This document shows positions 1-7,842 of a stretch of 64,000 bases of DNA, in pieces (the stretch's first letter is position 1; the number at the start of each line of letters is the position of its first letter). The stretch spans positions 1,116,001 to 1,180,000 of the forward strand of contig NZ_CALPBZ010000001.1 in NCBI RefSeq assembly GCF_943181415.1. Reading direction: 5' to 3'. The notes below the pieces were generated by a model. That model searched no databases. It was not told the DNA's origin and worked only from the letters and a program-made list of their open reading frames with translations. The position numbers and the translations under genes were made by a program. This DNA comes from Microbacterium sp. Marseille-Q6648. GTDB taxonomy: Bacteria > Actinomycetota > Actinomycetes > Actinomycetales > Microbacteriaceae.

Positions 1-611
1 CGGCCGATCGACGGACCGGATGAACCTGGGCCAACGACGGGGCCCGTCGCCTGCTCGCGCAACTGCTGTTCACGGGCCTGAACGTAGACCTCGCGCCCCG
101 TTTCCTCATCGACGAGACCGGCGACGCGAGCACGATTCATCATTCGCGTCGCCGTGCTGATGCTGACACCGAGCTCCCCTGAGACGAGCTTGAGCGGTGC
201 GTAGTTGATCACCGACCCGAGACGGTACAGCCTGACCGCCTCACGCAGATTCTGCTCCTCAGAGCGCCCTTCCTCCGCACGCAGGCGAGTGAAGTACTCG
301 TCGTACGACTCGGGGTCGCCGCCCTGACGGTCGATGCGAACGACGTGAGCCGCCGCCCACTGCACGATCGCTTGCACGCGGATATCGCGCAGCAGGGTCG
401 TGGTCACCTCGTCCCCGAGCCCACTCCGATCCACCCGCACCGACTCAGCCACCGCGCGCCGCAGTGTCGGGTCGTACACGATGCGCGCATGAACGGCACC
501 CGGGATGTCAGGAAGGCCGGTCACGACCGCGCCCCACGAGCGGGGAACGTGGATGCCGTCCCCCGCATCGATGGACTCGGCGTCGACCTGTTCGATGACG
601 AGTTTGGGCAT
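1..611 (-). CDS. HTH-containing regulator-like protein, 3' end cut by window edge
   Basis: An open frame runs leftwards from an ATG at 609-611 off the left edge of the window (at least 203 codons, no stop). The N-terminal half is unrecognised. At about residues 135-165 it reads VINYAPLKLVSGELGVSIS followed by TATRMMNRARVAGLV, which has the shape of a helix-turn-helix that recognises a step in DNA. It is divergent from the excisionase-like gene at 724, and two direct repeats lie in the shared gap, so it may regulate itself and that gene (inference). Third codon positions are strongly G/C, as expected for a real gene here. The exact family is unknown and the C-terminus is not visible. Confidence 0.7.
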   Translation of the reverse strand, partial: MPKLVIEQVDAESIDAGDGIHVPRSWGAVVTGLPDIPGAVHARIVYDPTLRRAVAESVRVDRSGLGDEVTTTLLRDIRVQAIVQWAAAHVVRIDRQGGDPESYDEYFTRLRAEEGRSEEQNLREAVRLYRLGSVINYAPLKLVSGELGVSISTATRMMNRARVAGLVDEETGREVYVQAREQQLREQATGPVVGPGSSGPSIG

Positions 612-639
612 GGTCCGAGTGTGTCAGTCCAACCTTCTC

Positions 640-698
640 TGAGCAAGCGATGACATCGGGCATTCATGGGTGTACAGTGCGTGAGCAAGTGATGTCAT
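640..698. promoter_or_regulatory. Divergent promoter region with two direct repeats
   Basis: Two near-identical 17-mers, TGAGCAAGCGATGACAT at 640-656 and TGAGCAAGTGATGTCAT at 682-698, sit 42 bp apart, close to four helical turns. They lie between two divergent DNA-binding protein genes. A possible -10 box for the rightward gene, TACAGT, is at 673-678 between the repeats. They are probably operator half-sites for one of the two flanking proteins. Confidence 0.5.
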
Positions 699-723
699 TA
701 GTTGCCCACCAAAGGAGAACGTC

Positions 724-903
724 ATGAGTACGTCACCAACCTCACTCGCACTGACTATGAAGGACGCCGCGAAACTCGTGGGCGTGGACTACCGCACGAT
801 CAAGCTTGGGATCGAGAACGGGACCATCCCAACCGTCCAACTTGGTCCGCGACGAATGATCCCCCGGGTTCCGCTGCTGCGCGCATTCGGCGTCGACGTC
901 TGA
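724..903 (+). CDS. Small excisionase/MerR-like HTH DNA-binding protein
   Basis: A 59-residue protein preceded by an excellent ribosome binding site (AAAGGAGAACGTC then ATG). The sequence LTMKDAAKLVGVDYRTIK followed by an IENGTIPTVQLGPRRMIP strand is the typical excisionase-family (helix_turn_helix_17) winged-helix pattern. In this pattern a helix recognises DNA and the arginine-rich turn inserts into the groove. In an integrative element such a protein usually works either as a recombination directionality factor for the tyrosine integrase or as a small repressor. The integrase of this element lies 25 kb away at 26342, so the pairing is an inference. Confidence 0.8.
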   Translation: MSTSPTSLALTMKDAAKLVGVDYRTIKLGIENGTIPTVQLGPRRMIPRVPLLRAFGVDV

Positions 904-1239
904 ACAACCGGCGGCTCAAGGAACGGAAGCCGCCCGTTTGCTCGGGATCCGTAAACGGGCAATGCGCGAGAGAGGTGGGTCGCGGGCATGGCCTGTGCGT
1001 GCTCGATTGAGGTTCCCAAACAAGCGACCCATGACGCCCGGCATGTTGGTGGAGCTTCCCGGCAAAGTGCCAGATGGGTGGCTCTGATCCTCCGCGTCGA
1101 GATCGGGATGGCCACCTTCCCGGGTTCGGTGTGGACTGCGATGGCCTGCTCACCGGAGTGCGGCGGTCGGCACCGACCCATTCGTCGTGCTGTGCCGATA
1201 TGTTCGGACTGAACTGAACACTTCGAAACGAGGGGACGG
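904..1239. other. Gene-free stretch with a hairpin and one copy of a 21-bp repeat
   Basis: No convincing gene is seen in 336 bp. GCCCGTTT at 932-939 pairs with AAACGGGC at 953-960 to give a hairpin just downstream of the excisionase-like gene. It has no U-tract, so it is a weak terminator at best. The right arm belongs to GGATCCGTAAACGGGCAATGC (945-965), which recurs with two changes at 1801-1821. Confidence 0.5.
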
Positions 1240-1725
1240 ATGGTTAGTCAATACACATGGATGCCGAGTGGTTTTAGCGCAAGCCTCACGGGAGGGGGCA
1301 TCTCCGGCACCTGGATCAAGTCGGACGCATCGATCTGCCAGGGATTCGTCGACTATGTCGCCGATAAGCGCTTCGTGATCGACGACGTCCGTGATGAGAT
1401 CAGCGACCATGTGTTGGCGTCCGTGCAGAAGGTAAGGGAGTACTCGGTCCAGTCGATGCACCTTCCACGAAGCAAGACTGCCCGGCAATCCATGAAGAAG
1501 GTCGCTGACGCCTGTCGCGATTATGTGCGTGGTGCGACCCCCAACGCCGACCAGGAGACCCTCGACGTCGCGCTGCAGGCGCTGCGAAAGCGGATCGGTT
1601 CGGAGCTCGTCGCACTCGTAACCAAGTACTCCCTCGACTGCGATCTGGATCTCTCGCGCTATACCGAGGACGGCGTCGAGGTGCTTGAGCGATGGATGCG
1701 AGAGGAGCCCTACGAAGTCGAATAG
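1240..1725 (+). CDS. Hypothetical protein, 161 aa
   Basis: A complete ORF with a GAGGGGACGG ribosome binding site just before the ATG and codon use like its neighbours. The N-terminus (VSQYTWMPSGFSASLTGGGI) is rich in small residues. The rest is predicted mostly helical, with an acidic C-terminus and no membrane segment. I do not recognise a family. It stands alone on the plus strand between the regulator pair and the minus-strand ATPase/subtilase/DUF3800 module, flanked by two copies of a 21-bp repeat. It is likely an accessory gene of the mobile element; its function is unknown. Confidence 0.65.
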   Translation: MVSQYTWMPSGFSASLTGGGISGTWIKSDASICQGFVDYVADKRFVIDDVRDEISDHVLASVQKVREYSVQSMHLPRSKTARQSMKKVADACRDYVRGATPNADQETLDVALQALRKRIGSELVALVTKYSLDCDLDLSRYTEDGVEVLERWMREEPYEVE

Positions 1726-1800
1726 GCCGAACGAGGGCGATCAAGGCTTCACTGCACTGATCAAGACCGGTGCGATCGCGGTGGCATCTACCTGGCGGCA

Positions 1801-1821
1801 GGATCCATAAACGGGCATTGC
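1801..1821. repeat. Second copy of the GGATCC-TAAACGGGCA repeat
   Basis: GGATCCATAAACGGGCATTGC matches 19 of 21 positions of the copy at 945-965. The two copies bracket the hypothetical gene at 1240-1725. This copy also opens a short palindrome, CGGGCATTGCCCG. Confidence 0.5.
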
Positions 1822-1919
1822 CCGCTGAGCGGGCCGCTTCGTTCAAGCCAGGTCGGATATGACCTGTTCCATCAGCATTCCTTTCGCCTCCAGTCCGACT
1901 TCGAGGTCGATAGTCCCGG

Positions 1920-2969
1920 CTAGAACTGGGAGAGCATCGCTTTGCGAGCATTCTCGACGTTCATGTTCCCCGGTATCGGCCACAGACTTGCTCCGCTCAC
2001 CATTGGAATCAGGCTCGGGCTCAAAGGATGCTGATGCTCGCTGACCATCGATTCCCCGACGATGCGACCGGTGCCAGCGAGCAGATCAGCCACTTGGACC
2101 CGGGGATCCTCTTTCGAGTCGACGAGCCGAACGTCAGTTAGTTCGCAAGCCAAACCTTGTCGCGAAGGGGCAACGCCCTCCGGGTGGGAAAGGAACTGCT
2201 TCACCCATTCGATCTTCACCGGGGTCAGTTCTTTGGTCGCATCGTGGACCACTTCAACCGGCCTCCCTGAGATCGACCCCCAAGAGCGCACCGTCGCCCC
2301 GACCGCGGCGATGAGTGGATCCATCGTGCGAAGCCGTTCCTCACCGCCCTCGCCAAGCTGCAACTTCGACAGCGATCCCAGATGGCGTAAGCCAGCGAAG
2401 ACCGTCCCTAACACGTCGCGCACGACGGCGTCCTTATCGGACAAGAGAGTCACCATGCTTCTGATCAGGTGCGCCAGCTCCTCGTGCGCGTGAACGGCGT
2501 CCTTGGCGCGCATGAAGCGCTGGAACGTCATCAGGAGCCTGTCCCACGCCGTCCCGTAGCTTTGCGGCGCAAGGAAGAACAGTAGGTTCGCGCCAGCCAA
2601 GGCGGCGCCAGTCTCGTAGATGTCGTCCCCAAGTTCGTGCGCGAGTTCTTCCGCCGTCGAGTCGAACAGCTTCGAAACCACGAAGTATTTCTTGTGGGTG
2701 AGGTGCACGGATGCGCATCCTTCGAGCGAAGGATGCGACAGAAGCCACTTCGCCGTGGCCTGATGCCTTGGCTGAAGGATCGTCTTCGATTTCAGCTCCG
2801 TGGTCTGGCTGCGCGTGCGCCCACGGATTTCATCCATCAACGCGGCAGCATCGTCTGGGGCTACGGTCACGCTGGCATGAGCAAAGACCGTCGACCGCCC
2901 CGAGAGCAGGTTCTCGCCGTCGTTGCCGGATTCATCACAGGCCACCACCAGGGGTGCAGTCGCGGTCAC
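1920..2969 (-). CDS. DUF3800 domain protein
   Basis: A 349-residue protein that starts at GTG. It carries the two marks of DUF3800: an N-terminal acidic motif (VVACDESGNDG, about residues 8-18) and a C-terminal SKEDPRVQVADLLAG block (about 285-300). Together these resemble an RNase H-like metal site (Asp-Glu early, Asp late). DUF3800 proteins are commonly encoded in mobile and defence regions; the substrate is not established. The GTG start overlaps by 4 nt (GTGA) the stop of a tiny ORF at 2966-3076. That ORF follows the subtilase gene, so all are probably one leftward transcript. It may be the third component of the ATPase-subtilase module (inference). Confidence 0.8.
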   Translation of the reverse strand: MTATAPLVVACDESGNDGENLLSGRSTVFAHASVTVAPDDAAALMDEIRGRTRSQTTELKSKTILQPRHQATAKWLLSHPSLEGCASVHLTHKKYFVVSKLFDSTAEELAHELGDDIYETGAALAGANLLFFLAPQSYGTAWDRLLMTFQRFMRAKDAVHAHEELAHLIRSMVTLLSDKDAVVRDVLGTVFAGLRHLGSLSKLQLGEGGEERLRTMDPLIAAVGATVRSWGSISGRPVEVVHDATKELTPVKIEWVKQFLSHPEGVAPSRQGLACELTDVRLVDSKEDPRVQVADLLAGTGRIVGESMVSEHQHPLSPSLIPMVSGASLWPIPGNMNVENARKAMLSQF

Positions 2970-3076
2970 AGGGAGTCCGTCTCACGTCGATTCAGCTCGA
3001 GGACACCATCTTTGTCGATCACGAGCCACACCGACTGGCTCACGCTGCGACAGTCGCCGAATGGTTCGGCGGACAC
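2966..3076 (-). CDS. Tiny ORF (36 aa) coupled to the DUF3800 gene, or in-frame extension of the subtilase
   Basis: A GTG-initiated frame encodes 36 residues, including SVSQSVWLVIDKDGVLELNR. About three quarters of its codons end in G or C, as in real genes here. Its TGA overlaps the GTG start of the DUF3800 gene (GTGA). It is in the same frame as the subtilase, whose TGA lies only three codons before this GTG, so readthrough or an ancestral longer subtilase would add 39 residues. A competing ATG overlaps the subtilase stop in another frame behind GGTGGAG but gives an arginine-rich, less protein-like product. Independent expression is not proven. Confidence 0.45.
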   Translation of the reverse strand: MSAEPFGDCRSVSQSVWLVIDKDGVLELNRRETDSL

Positions 3077-3085
3077 GACCAGTGT

Positions 3086-5632
3086 TCATATTGCTCCACC
3101 TTGGATCCGGGTGCGGATGCTGGTTCGGATGTCGCCGGTGCGCACGCCGAGATCCCCCAGGTGCTGGCGCATCTGCTGGAAGACGGGAGCGTCGCCTTGA
3201 TCGTCGGCGATCGTTAGGACGGCGGCGAACTCGACGCCGGCGTCGGGGAATTGTTCTTCGGCACGGGTTAGGTATTCAACGAGGAACCGCCAGTCAGACC
3301 GGATGCCGCGGCCGCGCATACGCGGCGTCTCGAAGCTCTTCACGACCTGCCATTTCGAGGCTTCCTGCAACAACTCCCGCTCGTTCCGCGGGGCTTTCAG
3401 GGCTGCTGGACGGTTGACCGGCTTTAGTGCGTTCTTGAACCGTGGGTCGCCGTCCGGGCCGTCCTCTTGCTGTTGCATTAGTTTCGCGTCGATGTTGACC
3501 CGAACCCGCTCGTCTCCATGCTCGTACGCGAGCACGGGCCGGGCGACAAGAGTGAGGCGCGCGTACCCCCGGCACTTTCCGGACGGATCGACAAGCGCGG
3601 CCGGCCAGTTGAAGTCGAGCGTGTGCTGCTCGCCGCTGAGAACGGTGCTGTGTACGACGATGACGATCTCGCTATCCGGCCGCTGTAGCATCGCCGCCGC
3701 GGAGGAGGGGAGACCATACCCCGCGAGGTCGCGCGCGAGGGGCAGGACGTTGCGGTGCCGCATGATCGCCGGCATTTGCGCGTAATGGACGAGCAGTGCA
3801 AGAAGAACCTCGCGCGGAACGTTCCCGTCGATGGATTGGTCGAGGTCGGCGAGCACTCGTGCGACAAGTGGTGCAGCGTAGCTCGTGCCCGCGCCAGTGG
3901 TTTGCACGCCATCTACGTCGATGCTCATTAGGCCATGCCCACGCCTGGAGTCCGGGGTGCCGGATCCGCCCACGTGAGCGAAGTCTGGTTTCGTTGCGCC
4001 CCGAAGTCCAGGTCCGCGGCGACTGTACCGGGCAAGAGCATAAGGCACCTGCCCGTTCAGGTCAGGTGGGTTGAGCGCACTGACGGACAGATTGAACAGG
4101 CTTTCGGCTGGCTCGTTGATGAGGCCGGTCGAGTCACCGATAAGCGTGGCGACGGCCGCGGCTGTGTCGCTGGGCCACTCCGATCGTTGCTCGGCGGGTG
4201 CGAGGTTGCCTGCCGAGATGACGAAGATGACATCATGATCGCGGGCGATCTGATCGAGGCGACGGGCCGCGTAGCCGTAGCGAGCACTGTCGCCGGGGCC
4301 CACGAAATTGAGGCTGAAGTTGAATACGCGCACCCCGAGTCGTGATCGGTAGTCGCTTACTGCTGATTCGACCTCGTCCAAGAAGTCAATCACGCCATTG
4401 GGGTAGTAGCGTTCGAACGCCTGATTGGTGCCGGCCGGATCTGCGGGGAGCACATCGATATCCACGACTTCACAGCCGGAGGGCACACTACTGAGGTAGT
4501 GGGGGTTGAGATCGCCGCATGCCACGAGCAGCCCGGAGATGAACGTGCCGTGGGCTTCGTCTCTGTCCTCTGAGGACAGCTGGTCCCAGCGGTCGATCAC
4601 CCAGGCGTCAGCTGTCTGCGATACACCTCCGTCGATCACTCCGACCCTCGCCACCACCTCATCCCCGCGGTCCGGCAGGCCAGGAGCGAGAAGTTCGTTC
4701 GTGGGGATCGTCTTGGCCTTGTCTGCCTGGGCAATAGGCGGGAGCGTGATGTCCCGTACGAGCGTGGATTCCTCGAGAGCACGAAGCACCGCCTCGTGCC
4801 GGTCCGCGGAGGCGGTCCGTAGTACGGCCGAGCCGACGTGGCTACCTACGGCTGTGGCGAGGAGCCCGAGTTGCAGGACCGAGTCGCGCCCCTCGTCGAG
4901 GAGCCCCACGGTGACAACGCGACCCGAGCCGCGGCCGAGTGCTGCGCGAGCACGAGCATCCACCGCCAGCCGTGAAAGGCGGGTGTGGAGGGCGCGTGCG
5001 GCGACCTGCTCAGCCGCGATGAGGTTGGGTTCGGCCCCGTAACCGGCGAGGGGGAAGAAGTTGACGATGTACTGTCCGCCGGTACCTGCACGGCTCAGCC
5101 ATTCCGCCCCCTCGACGGCGCTGAAGGAGCGCTTGTCAGCCGCCGTCCACAGTTCGATTGCAGCGATGGCTGAAAGTTCGCAACGTAGGCGCGTGGGGTT
5201 GGGTTTAACCTCGCTAGTTGCTTTGTCGGTCTTCGTCGGCACCTCGGTGGGTGCTGTGGCGACGAGATCTGCGATTCGCTCGAGTGCGGCGGCAGTGACG
5301 GCGTAGATGGGTTCGCCGATACGTGCCGTTGCGACATGGGGCGCGATCTTCTCTCTAAACACGGCCCGCTGGGGGCGGTGGCTCTTCGCGATCGCCCGAA
5401 GTCGCATGGTGACCCTGATGTGGACGGCATCGCCGTTCTCGCGCTGCCATGCGGCGCTACGCACAGTCGAGATCACGTCACGAAGTGATGCCGCGAGGAA
5501 GTCCCGGTGCGCGGCGAAGCCGGTGTCATCGCCTGCAAAGAAGTCATCACCGGCTTTCCCCGGACGGTTCTTCTCGCGTGGCGTGCGCAGCCGGTGCGGG
5601 TTGGTAACTACCTGTACGGGCTCATTCGGCAT
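3086..5632 (-). CDS. Subtilisin-like serine protease (peptidase S8) of an ATPase-protease pair
   Basis: An 848-residue protein from the ATG at 5632, chosen because GGAAGGGAA lies about 9 nt upstream and it overlaps the ATPase stop by 11 nt. The catalytic tetrad is intact: Asp about 334 (GVIDGG), His about 361 (EAHGTF), oxyanion Asn about 476 (ISAGN) and Ser about 584 (GTSYAAP). About 330 residues without a signal peptide precede the protease domain, and about 260 residues follow it. This points to a cytoplasmic protease, unlike secreted subtilisins. It resembles the Y4bN-like subtilases that are encoded directly after an AAA ATPase and are often found in mobile or defence regions. The likely role is cleavage of a host or phage protein under ATPase control (inference). 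Confidence 0.88.
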   Translation of the reverse strand: MPNEPVQVVTNPHRLRTPREKNRPGKAGDDFFAGDDTGFAAHRDFLAASLRDVISTVRSAAWQRENGDAVHIRVTMRLRAIAKSHRPQRAVFREKIAPHVATARIGEPIYAVTAAALERIADLVATAPTEVPTKTDKATSEVKPNPTRLRCELSAIAAIELWTAADKRSFSAVEGAEWLSRAGTGGQYIVNFFPLAGYGAEPNLIAAEQVAARALHTRLSRLAVDARARAALGRGSGRVVTVGLLDEGRDSVLQLGLLATAVGSHVGSAVLRTASADRHEAVLRALEESTLVRDITLPPIAQADKAKTIPTNELLAPGLPDRGDEVVARVGVIDGGVSQTADAWVIDRWDQLSSEDRDEAHGTFISGLLVACGDLNPHYLSSVPSGCEVVDIDVLPADPAGTNQAFERYYPNGVIDFLDEVESAVSDYRSRLGVRVFNFSLNFVGPGDSARYGYAARRLDQIARDHDVIFVISAGNLAPAEQRSEWPSDTAAAVATLIGDSTGLINEPAESLFNLSVSALNPPDLNGQVPYALARYSRRGPGLRGATKPDFAHVGGSGTPDSRRGHGLMSIDVDGVQTTGAGTSYAAPLVARVLADLDQSIDGNVPREVLLALLVHYAQMPAIMRHRNVLPLARDLAGYGLPSSAAAMLQRPDSEIVIVVHSTVLSGEQHTLDFNWPAALVDPSGKCRGYARLTLVARPVLAYEHGDERVRVNIDAKLMQQQEDGPDGDPRFKNALKPVNRPAALKAPRNERELLQEASKWQVVKSFETPRMRGRGIRSDWRFLVEYLTRAEEQFPDAGVEFAAVLTIADDQGDAPVFQQMRQHLGDLGVRTGDIRTSIRTRIQGGAI

Positions 5633-6794
5633 GAATGTGGTTCCCTTCCGCAAACTCGCTCACCCGGCGGCTGACGGTCTTGGTGCTAACGCCGGTCAGG
5701 AAGGCGATCTCGGACTGTTGAAAGCGGATATCGGTCGACGTCGCGAGCGCCTGCATGAGTGACGTCTCGTCGAGCCTGATCCTGGGTTTAGTGGCGCCGT
5801 CCCTGGCCGTCGTGGATGCAGCGAGCGGGCTGATGGTCGTGACCGGGGCAGTTGTCCGCTCGGCGAGGATCGAACGTTTGCGGTATCGGTCGACGAGAGT
5901 GATCAGCTCCGAACCCGAGTAGCCCTCGGAGATCCAGGCGACGAACTTCGCTTCAGTCGTGAGGTCCTTCATGGAGGCCTTGGCTATCTCGAGTCGTTCA
6001 AGCGCGGTGGGCAGCGGGGTTGCCAACTGCACTTCGAACCGTCGCCAGACGGCCGGGTCGAGGAGCGCGTGGTGGTTTGTGATGCCGATCGTGATTCCGG
6101 TGTCGGCGCGGGTGTCGATGTTCTGCAGAAGTGTGTTGACCACGCGCTTGATTTCGCCGACTTCGTTCGGGTCGTCGCGGAGCTTGGCGATGGCGTCGAA
6201 CTCGTCGAGGATCAAAACGCACTCGTACCGTTGGGCGAAGTCAAAAAGTGCGCCCAGGTTGCGTGCGGTGGTACCAAGGAAGGAACTGATGAGCCCGTCC
6301 AGCCGGGCAACCACTGCGGGCAGGCCAAGGTCTCGAGCCAGCCACAGCGCGAGGCTTGTCTTTCCAGTACCGGGTGGGCCATAGATCAGGCAGCTGAGTG
6401 CGGGCCGCATCCCCGCGTCGGCCAGCCGCTCGTGGTTCTCCCACTCCATACGCAGGCCGTCCACTGATGCCGCGAAGTCCGCGGGGAAGACTGGTCGGGT
6501 CGCCACGTTCTCGTCAGGAAACACCACGGTCGCCAGCGGAGCAGACGTCTCGCGGTCGACGGGCACGCGTACACCCCGCCTCATCCGTTCCCCAGCGCTG
6601 CTCTTCGTCAGCCGACTGGGCGTGAGCGTCTTGGTTGCAGACTCGCTACGGAGCATGCGCGTGAGAGCAGCGGCATCCTTGTCGTCCGCCTTCTCCAGTG
6701 CGGCGGCCAACCGCTCGACCTGGTGGCGCACAGTGTCATCGCCTTGTGCGAGCGCGACTCGAACCAGAGACTTGACGACAGCGAAGTGTTCCAT
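5622..6794 (-). CDS. AAA+ ATPase partner of the subtilase, with C-terminal HTH
   Basis: A 390-residue AAA+ protein. Walker A is GPPGTGKT at about 139-146, Walker B is VLILDE at about 193-198, sensor 1 is GITN at about 237-240, and an arginine finger pair (WRRFE) is at about 250-254. The last 45 residues (QQSEIAFLTGVSTKTVSRRV) form a helix-turn-helix-like segment, unusual at the end of a AAA+ ATPase. The N-terminal 90 residues are helical and probably form the partner or sensor domain. It is the first gene of the leftward operon and overlaps the subtilase start, which implies coupled translation. It is probably the sensing or unfolding half of a two-component protease system; the trigger is unknown. 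Confidence 0.88.
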   Translation of the reverse strand: MEHFAVVKSLVRVALAQGDDTVRHQVERLAAALEKADDKDAAALTRMLRSESATKTLTPSRLTKSSAGERMRRGVRVPVDRETSAPLATVVFPDENVATRPVFPADFAASVDGLRMEWENHERLADAGMRPALSCLIYGPPGTGKTSLALWLARDLGLPAVVARLDGLISSFLGTTARNLGALFDFAQRYECVLILDEFDAIAKLRDDPNEVGEIKRVVNTLLQNIDTRADTGITIGITNHHALLDPAVWRRFEVQLATPLPTALERLEIAKASMKDLTTEAKFVAWISEGYSGSELITLVDRYRKRSILAERTTAPVTTISPLAASTTARDGATKPRIRLDETSLMQALATSTDIRFQQSEIAFLTGVSTKTVSRRVSEFAEGNHIHAE

Positions 6795-7119
6795 GCAGAC
6801 AGGTTAGCGGCTAGTTCGGACACTGACTGCCCTTGGATAGACAGTTTTCAACTCAGAGAGGACGAATATCTCGTGCTGAGTGACTCTTCCGTGACGCCAG
6901 CGGGTCGTGAGCGTGCGCAGAGGTCGTCGCATGGCGAAGATGGTTCGTGCCATCGACGCCGCAACTAGTCAGTCAGTTCGGTGTTTGCATGATCCGCTCA
7001 CTCGACGCGTCGCGCCGGCGTGACCGTCGGTCGTTCGATCAGCGTTCGCTGACCGGTCCATTAATGTTCGTCAGCTCACATGCTTCACGAATTCCAAGAT
7101 TGTGTGCCAAGGTCGCGAC
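6795..7119. other. Divergent intergenic region
   Basis: About 325 bp between the leftward ATPase gene and the rightward small membrane protein gene. It must hold both promoters. No RNA gene or convincing ORF is visible; a 27-codon ATG frame from 6940 is too short and has no ribosome binding site. Confidence 0.4.
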
Positions 7120-7653
7120 ATGGAAGTACTTGCCGTCGTGTTGTCGGGCGCCGCAGTGGTGATTGCAATGCTCAGCGCATTGTTCACTCGGCAACAAGTT
7201 GTAGTCGCGAAGGCAAGCACTCGCGCGCAGTCATTACTATCTGTCGTCGACTATTTGCAGCGGACGGAGATCCGTGAGGCGCGACGAACTGTTCTGACGA
7301 CGCTCGTTGGGCATCCTCTGGATAAGTGGACTCAAGAGGAGCGCGGGATAGCCTCGACGGTGGCTGCTTCCTACGATCTGGTCGGCACTCTGCTCCGCGA
7401 CGCCGTTATTCCGCCGCGACCAATCCTCGAAAGCTACGGTGCCAGCATCATTCGCTGCCATGAGGTGTGCCGGCCGATGGTTGAGGAGTTCCGGCAAGGC
7501 ATGTCGGCCGAGCTCGCGCGGTCGTATTGGGACGACTTCGACTGGCTCGCGATCGAGGCGGCAAGGACACTCGGCCATAGTGGGTCCCCCAGCCGGGGCG
7601 GTGTCATCGACGCTTCTGAGCCTGAGGCGGGTGAAGGAACTCGAAGGGCGTGA
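7120..7653 (+). CDS. Small membrane-anchored protein, function unknown
   Basis: About 177 residues from the ATG at 7120; a GTG in frame at 7102 is possible. An N-terminal hydrophobic segment (EVLAVVLSGAAVVIAMLSAL) is followed by a basic stretch and a helical soluble domain. This is an N-in/C-in or N-out anchored layout resembling DUF4760-type proteins, though the family assignment is uncertain. Similar architecture is seen in the protein at 27596-28300 next to the integrase. A hairpin at 7655-7678 follows directly after the stop. Confidence 0.6.
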   Translation: MEVLAVVLSGAAVVIAMLSALFTRQQVVVAKASTRAQSLLSVVDYLQRTEIREARRTVLTTLVGHPLDKWTQEERGIASTVAASYDLVGTLLRDAVIPPRPILESYGASIIRCHEVCRPMVEEFRQGMSAELARSYWDDFDWLAIEAARTLGHSGSPSRGGVIDASEPEAGEGTRRA

Positions 7654-7654
7654 A

Positions 7655-7678
7655 GAGGGCCCTGCGCAGTGGGCCCTC
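7655..7678 (+). terminator. Hairpin after the small membrane protein gene
   Basis: GAGGGCCC (7655-7662) pairs with GGGCCCTC (7671-7678) across an 8-nt loop, two bases after the stop codon. There is no T-run, as is common for actinobacterial terminators. Confidence 0.45.
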
Positions 7679-7842
7679 CTGCGTAGCCCTACCGCGGGAG
7701 CCAGCGCCCGTCCTTTGGCGTGCGCAAGCCGGTCCTCCATGAGGGGGCGAAGAGCTGGAGCAAAGGGACTGTTTACCCACCGGCCGGGCCCGGATAACCA
7801 GCACGAGATCATGCCCGATGAGCACCCGCGAAACGATCGCAG

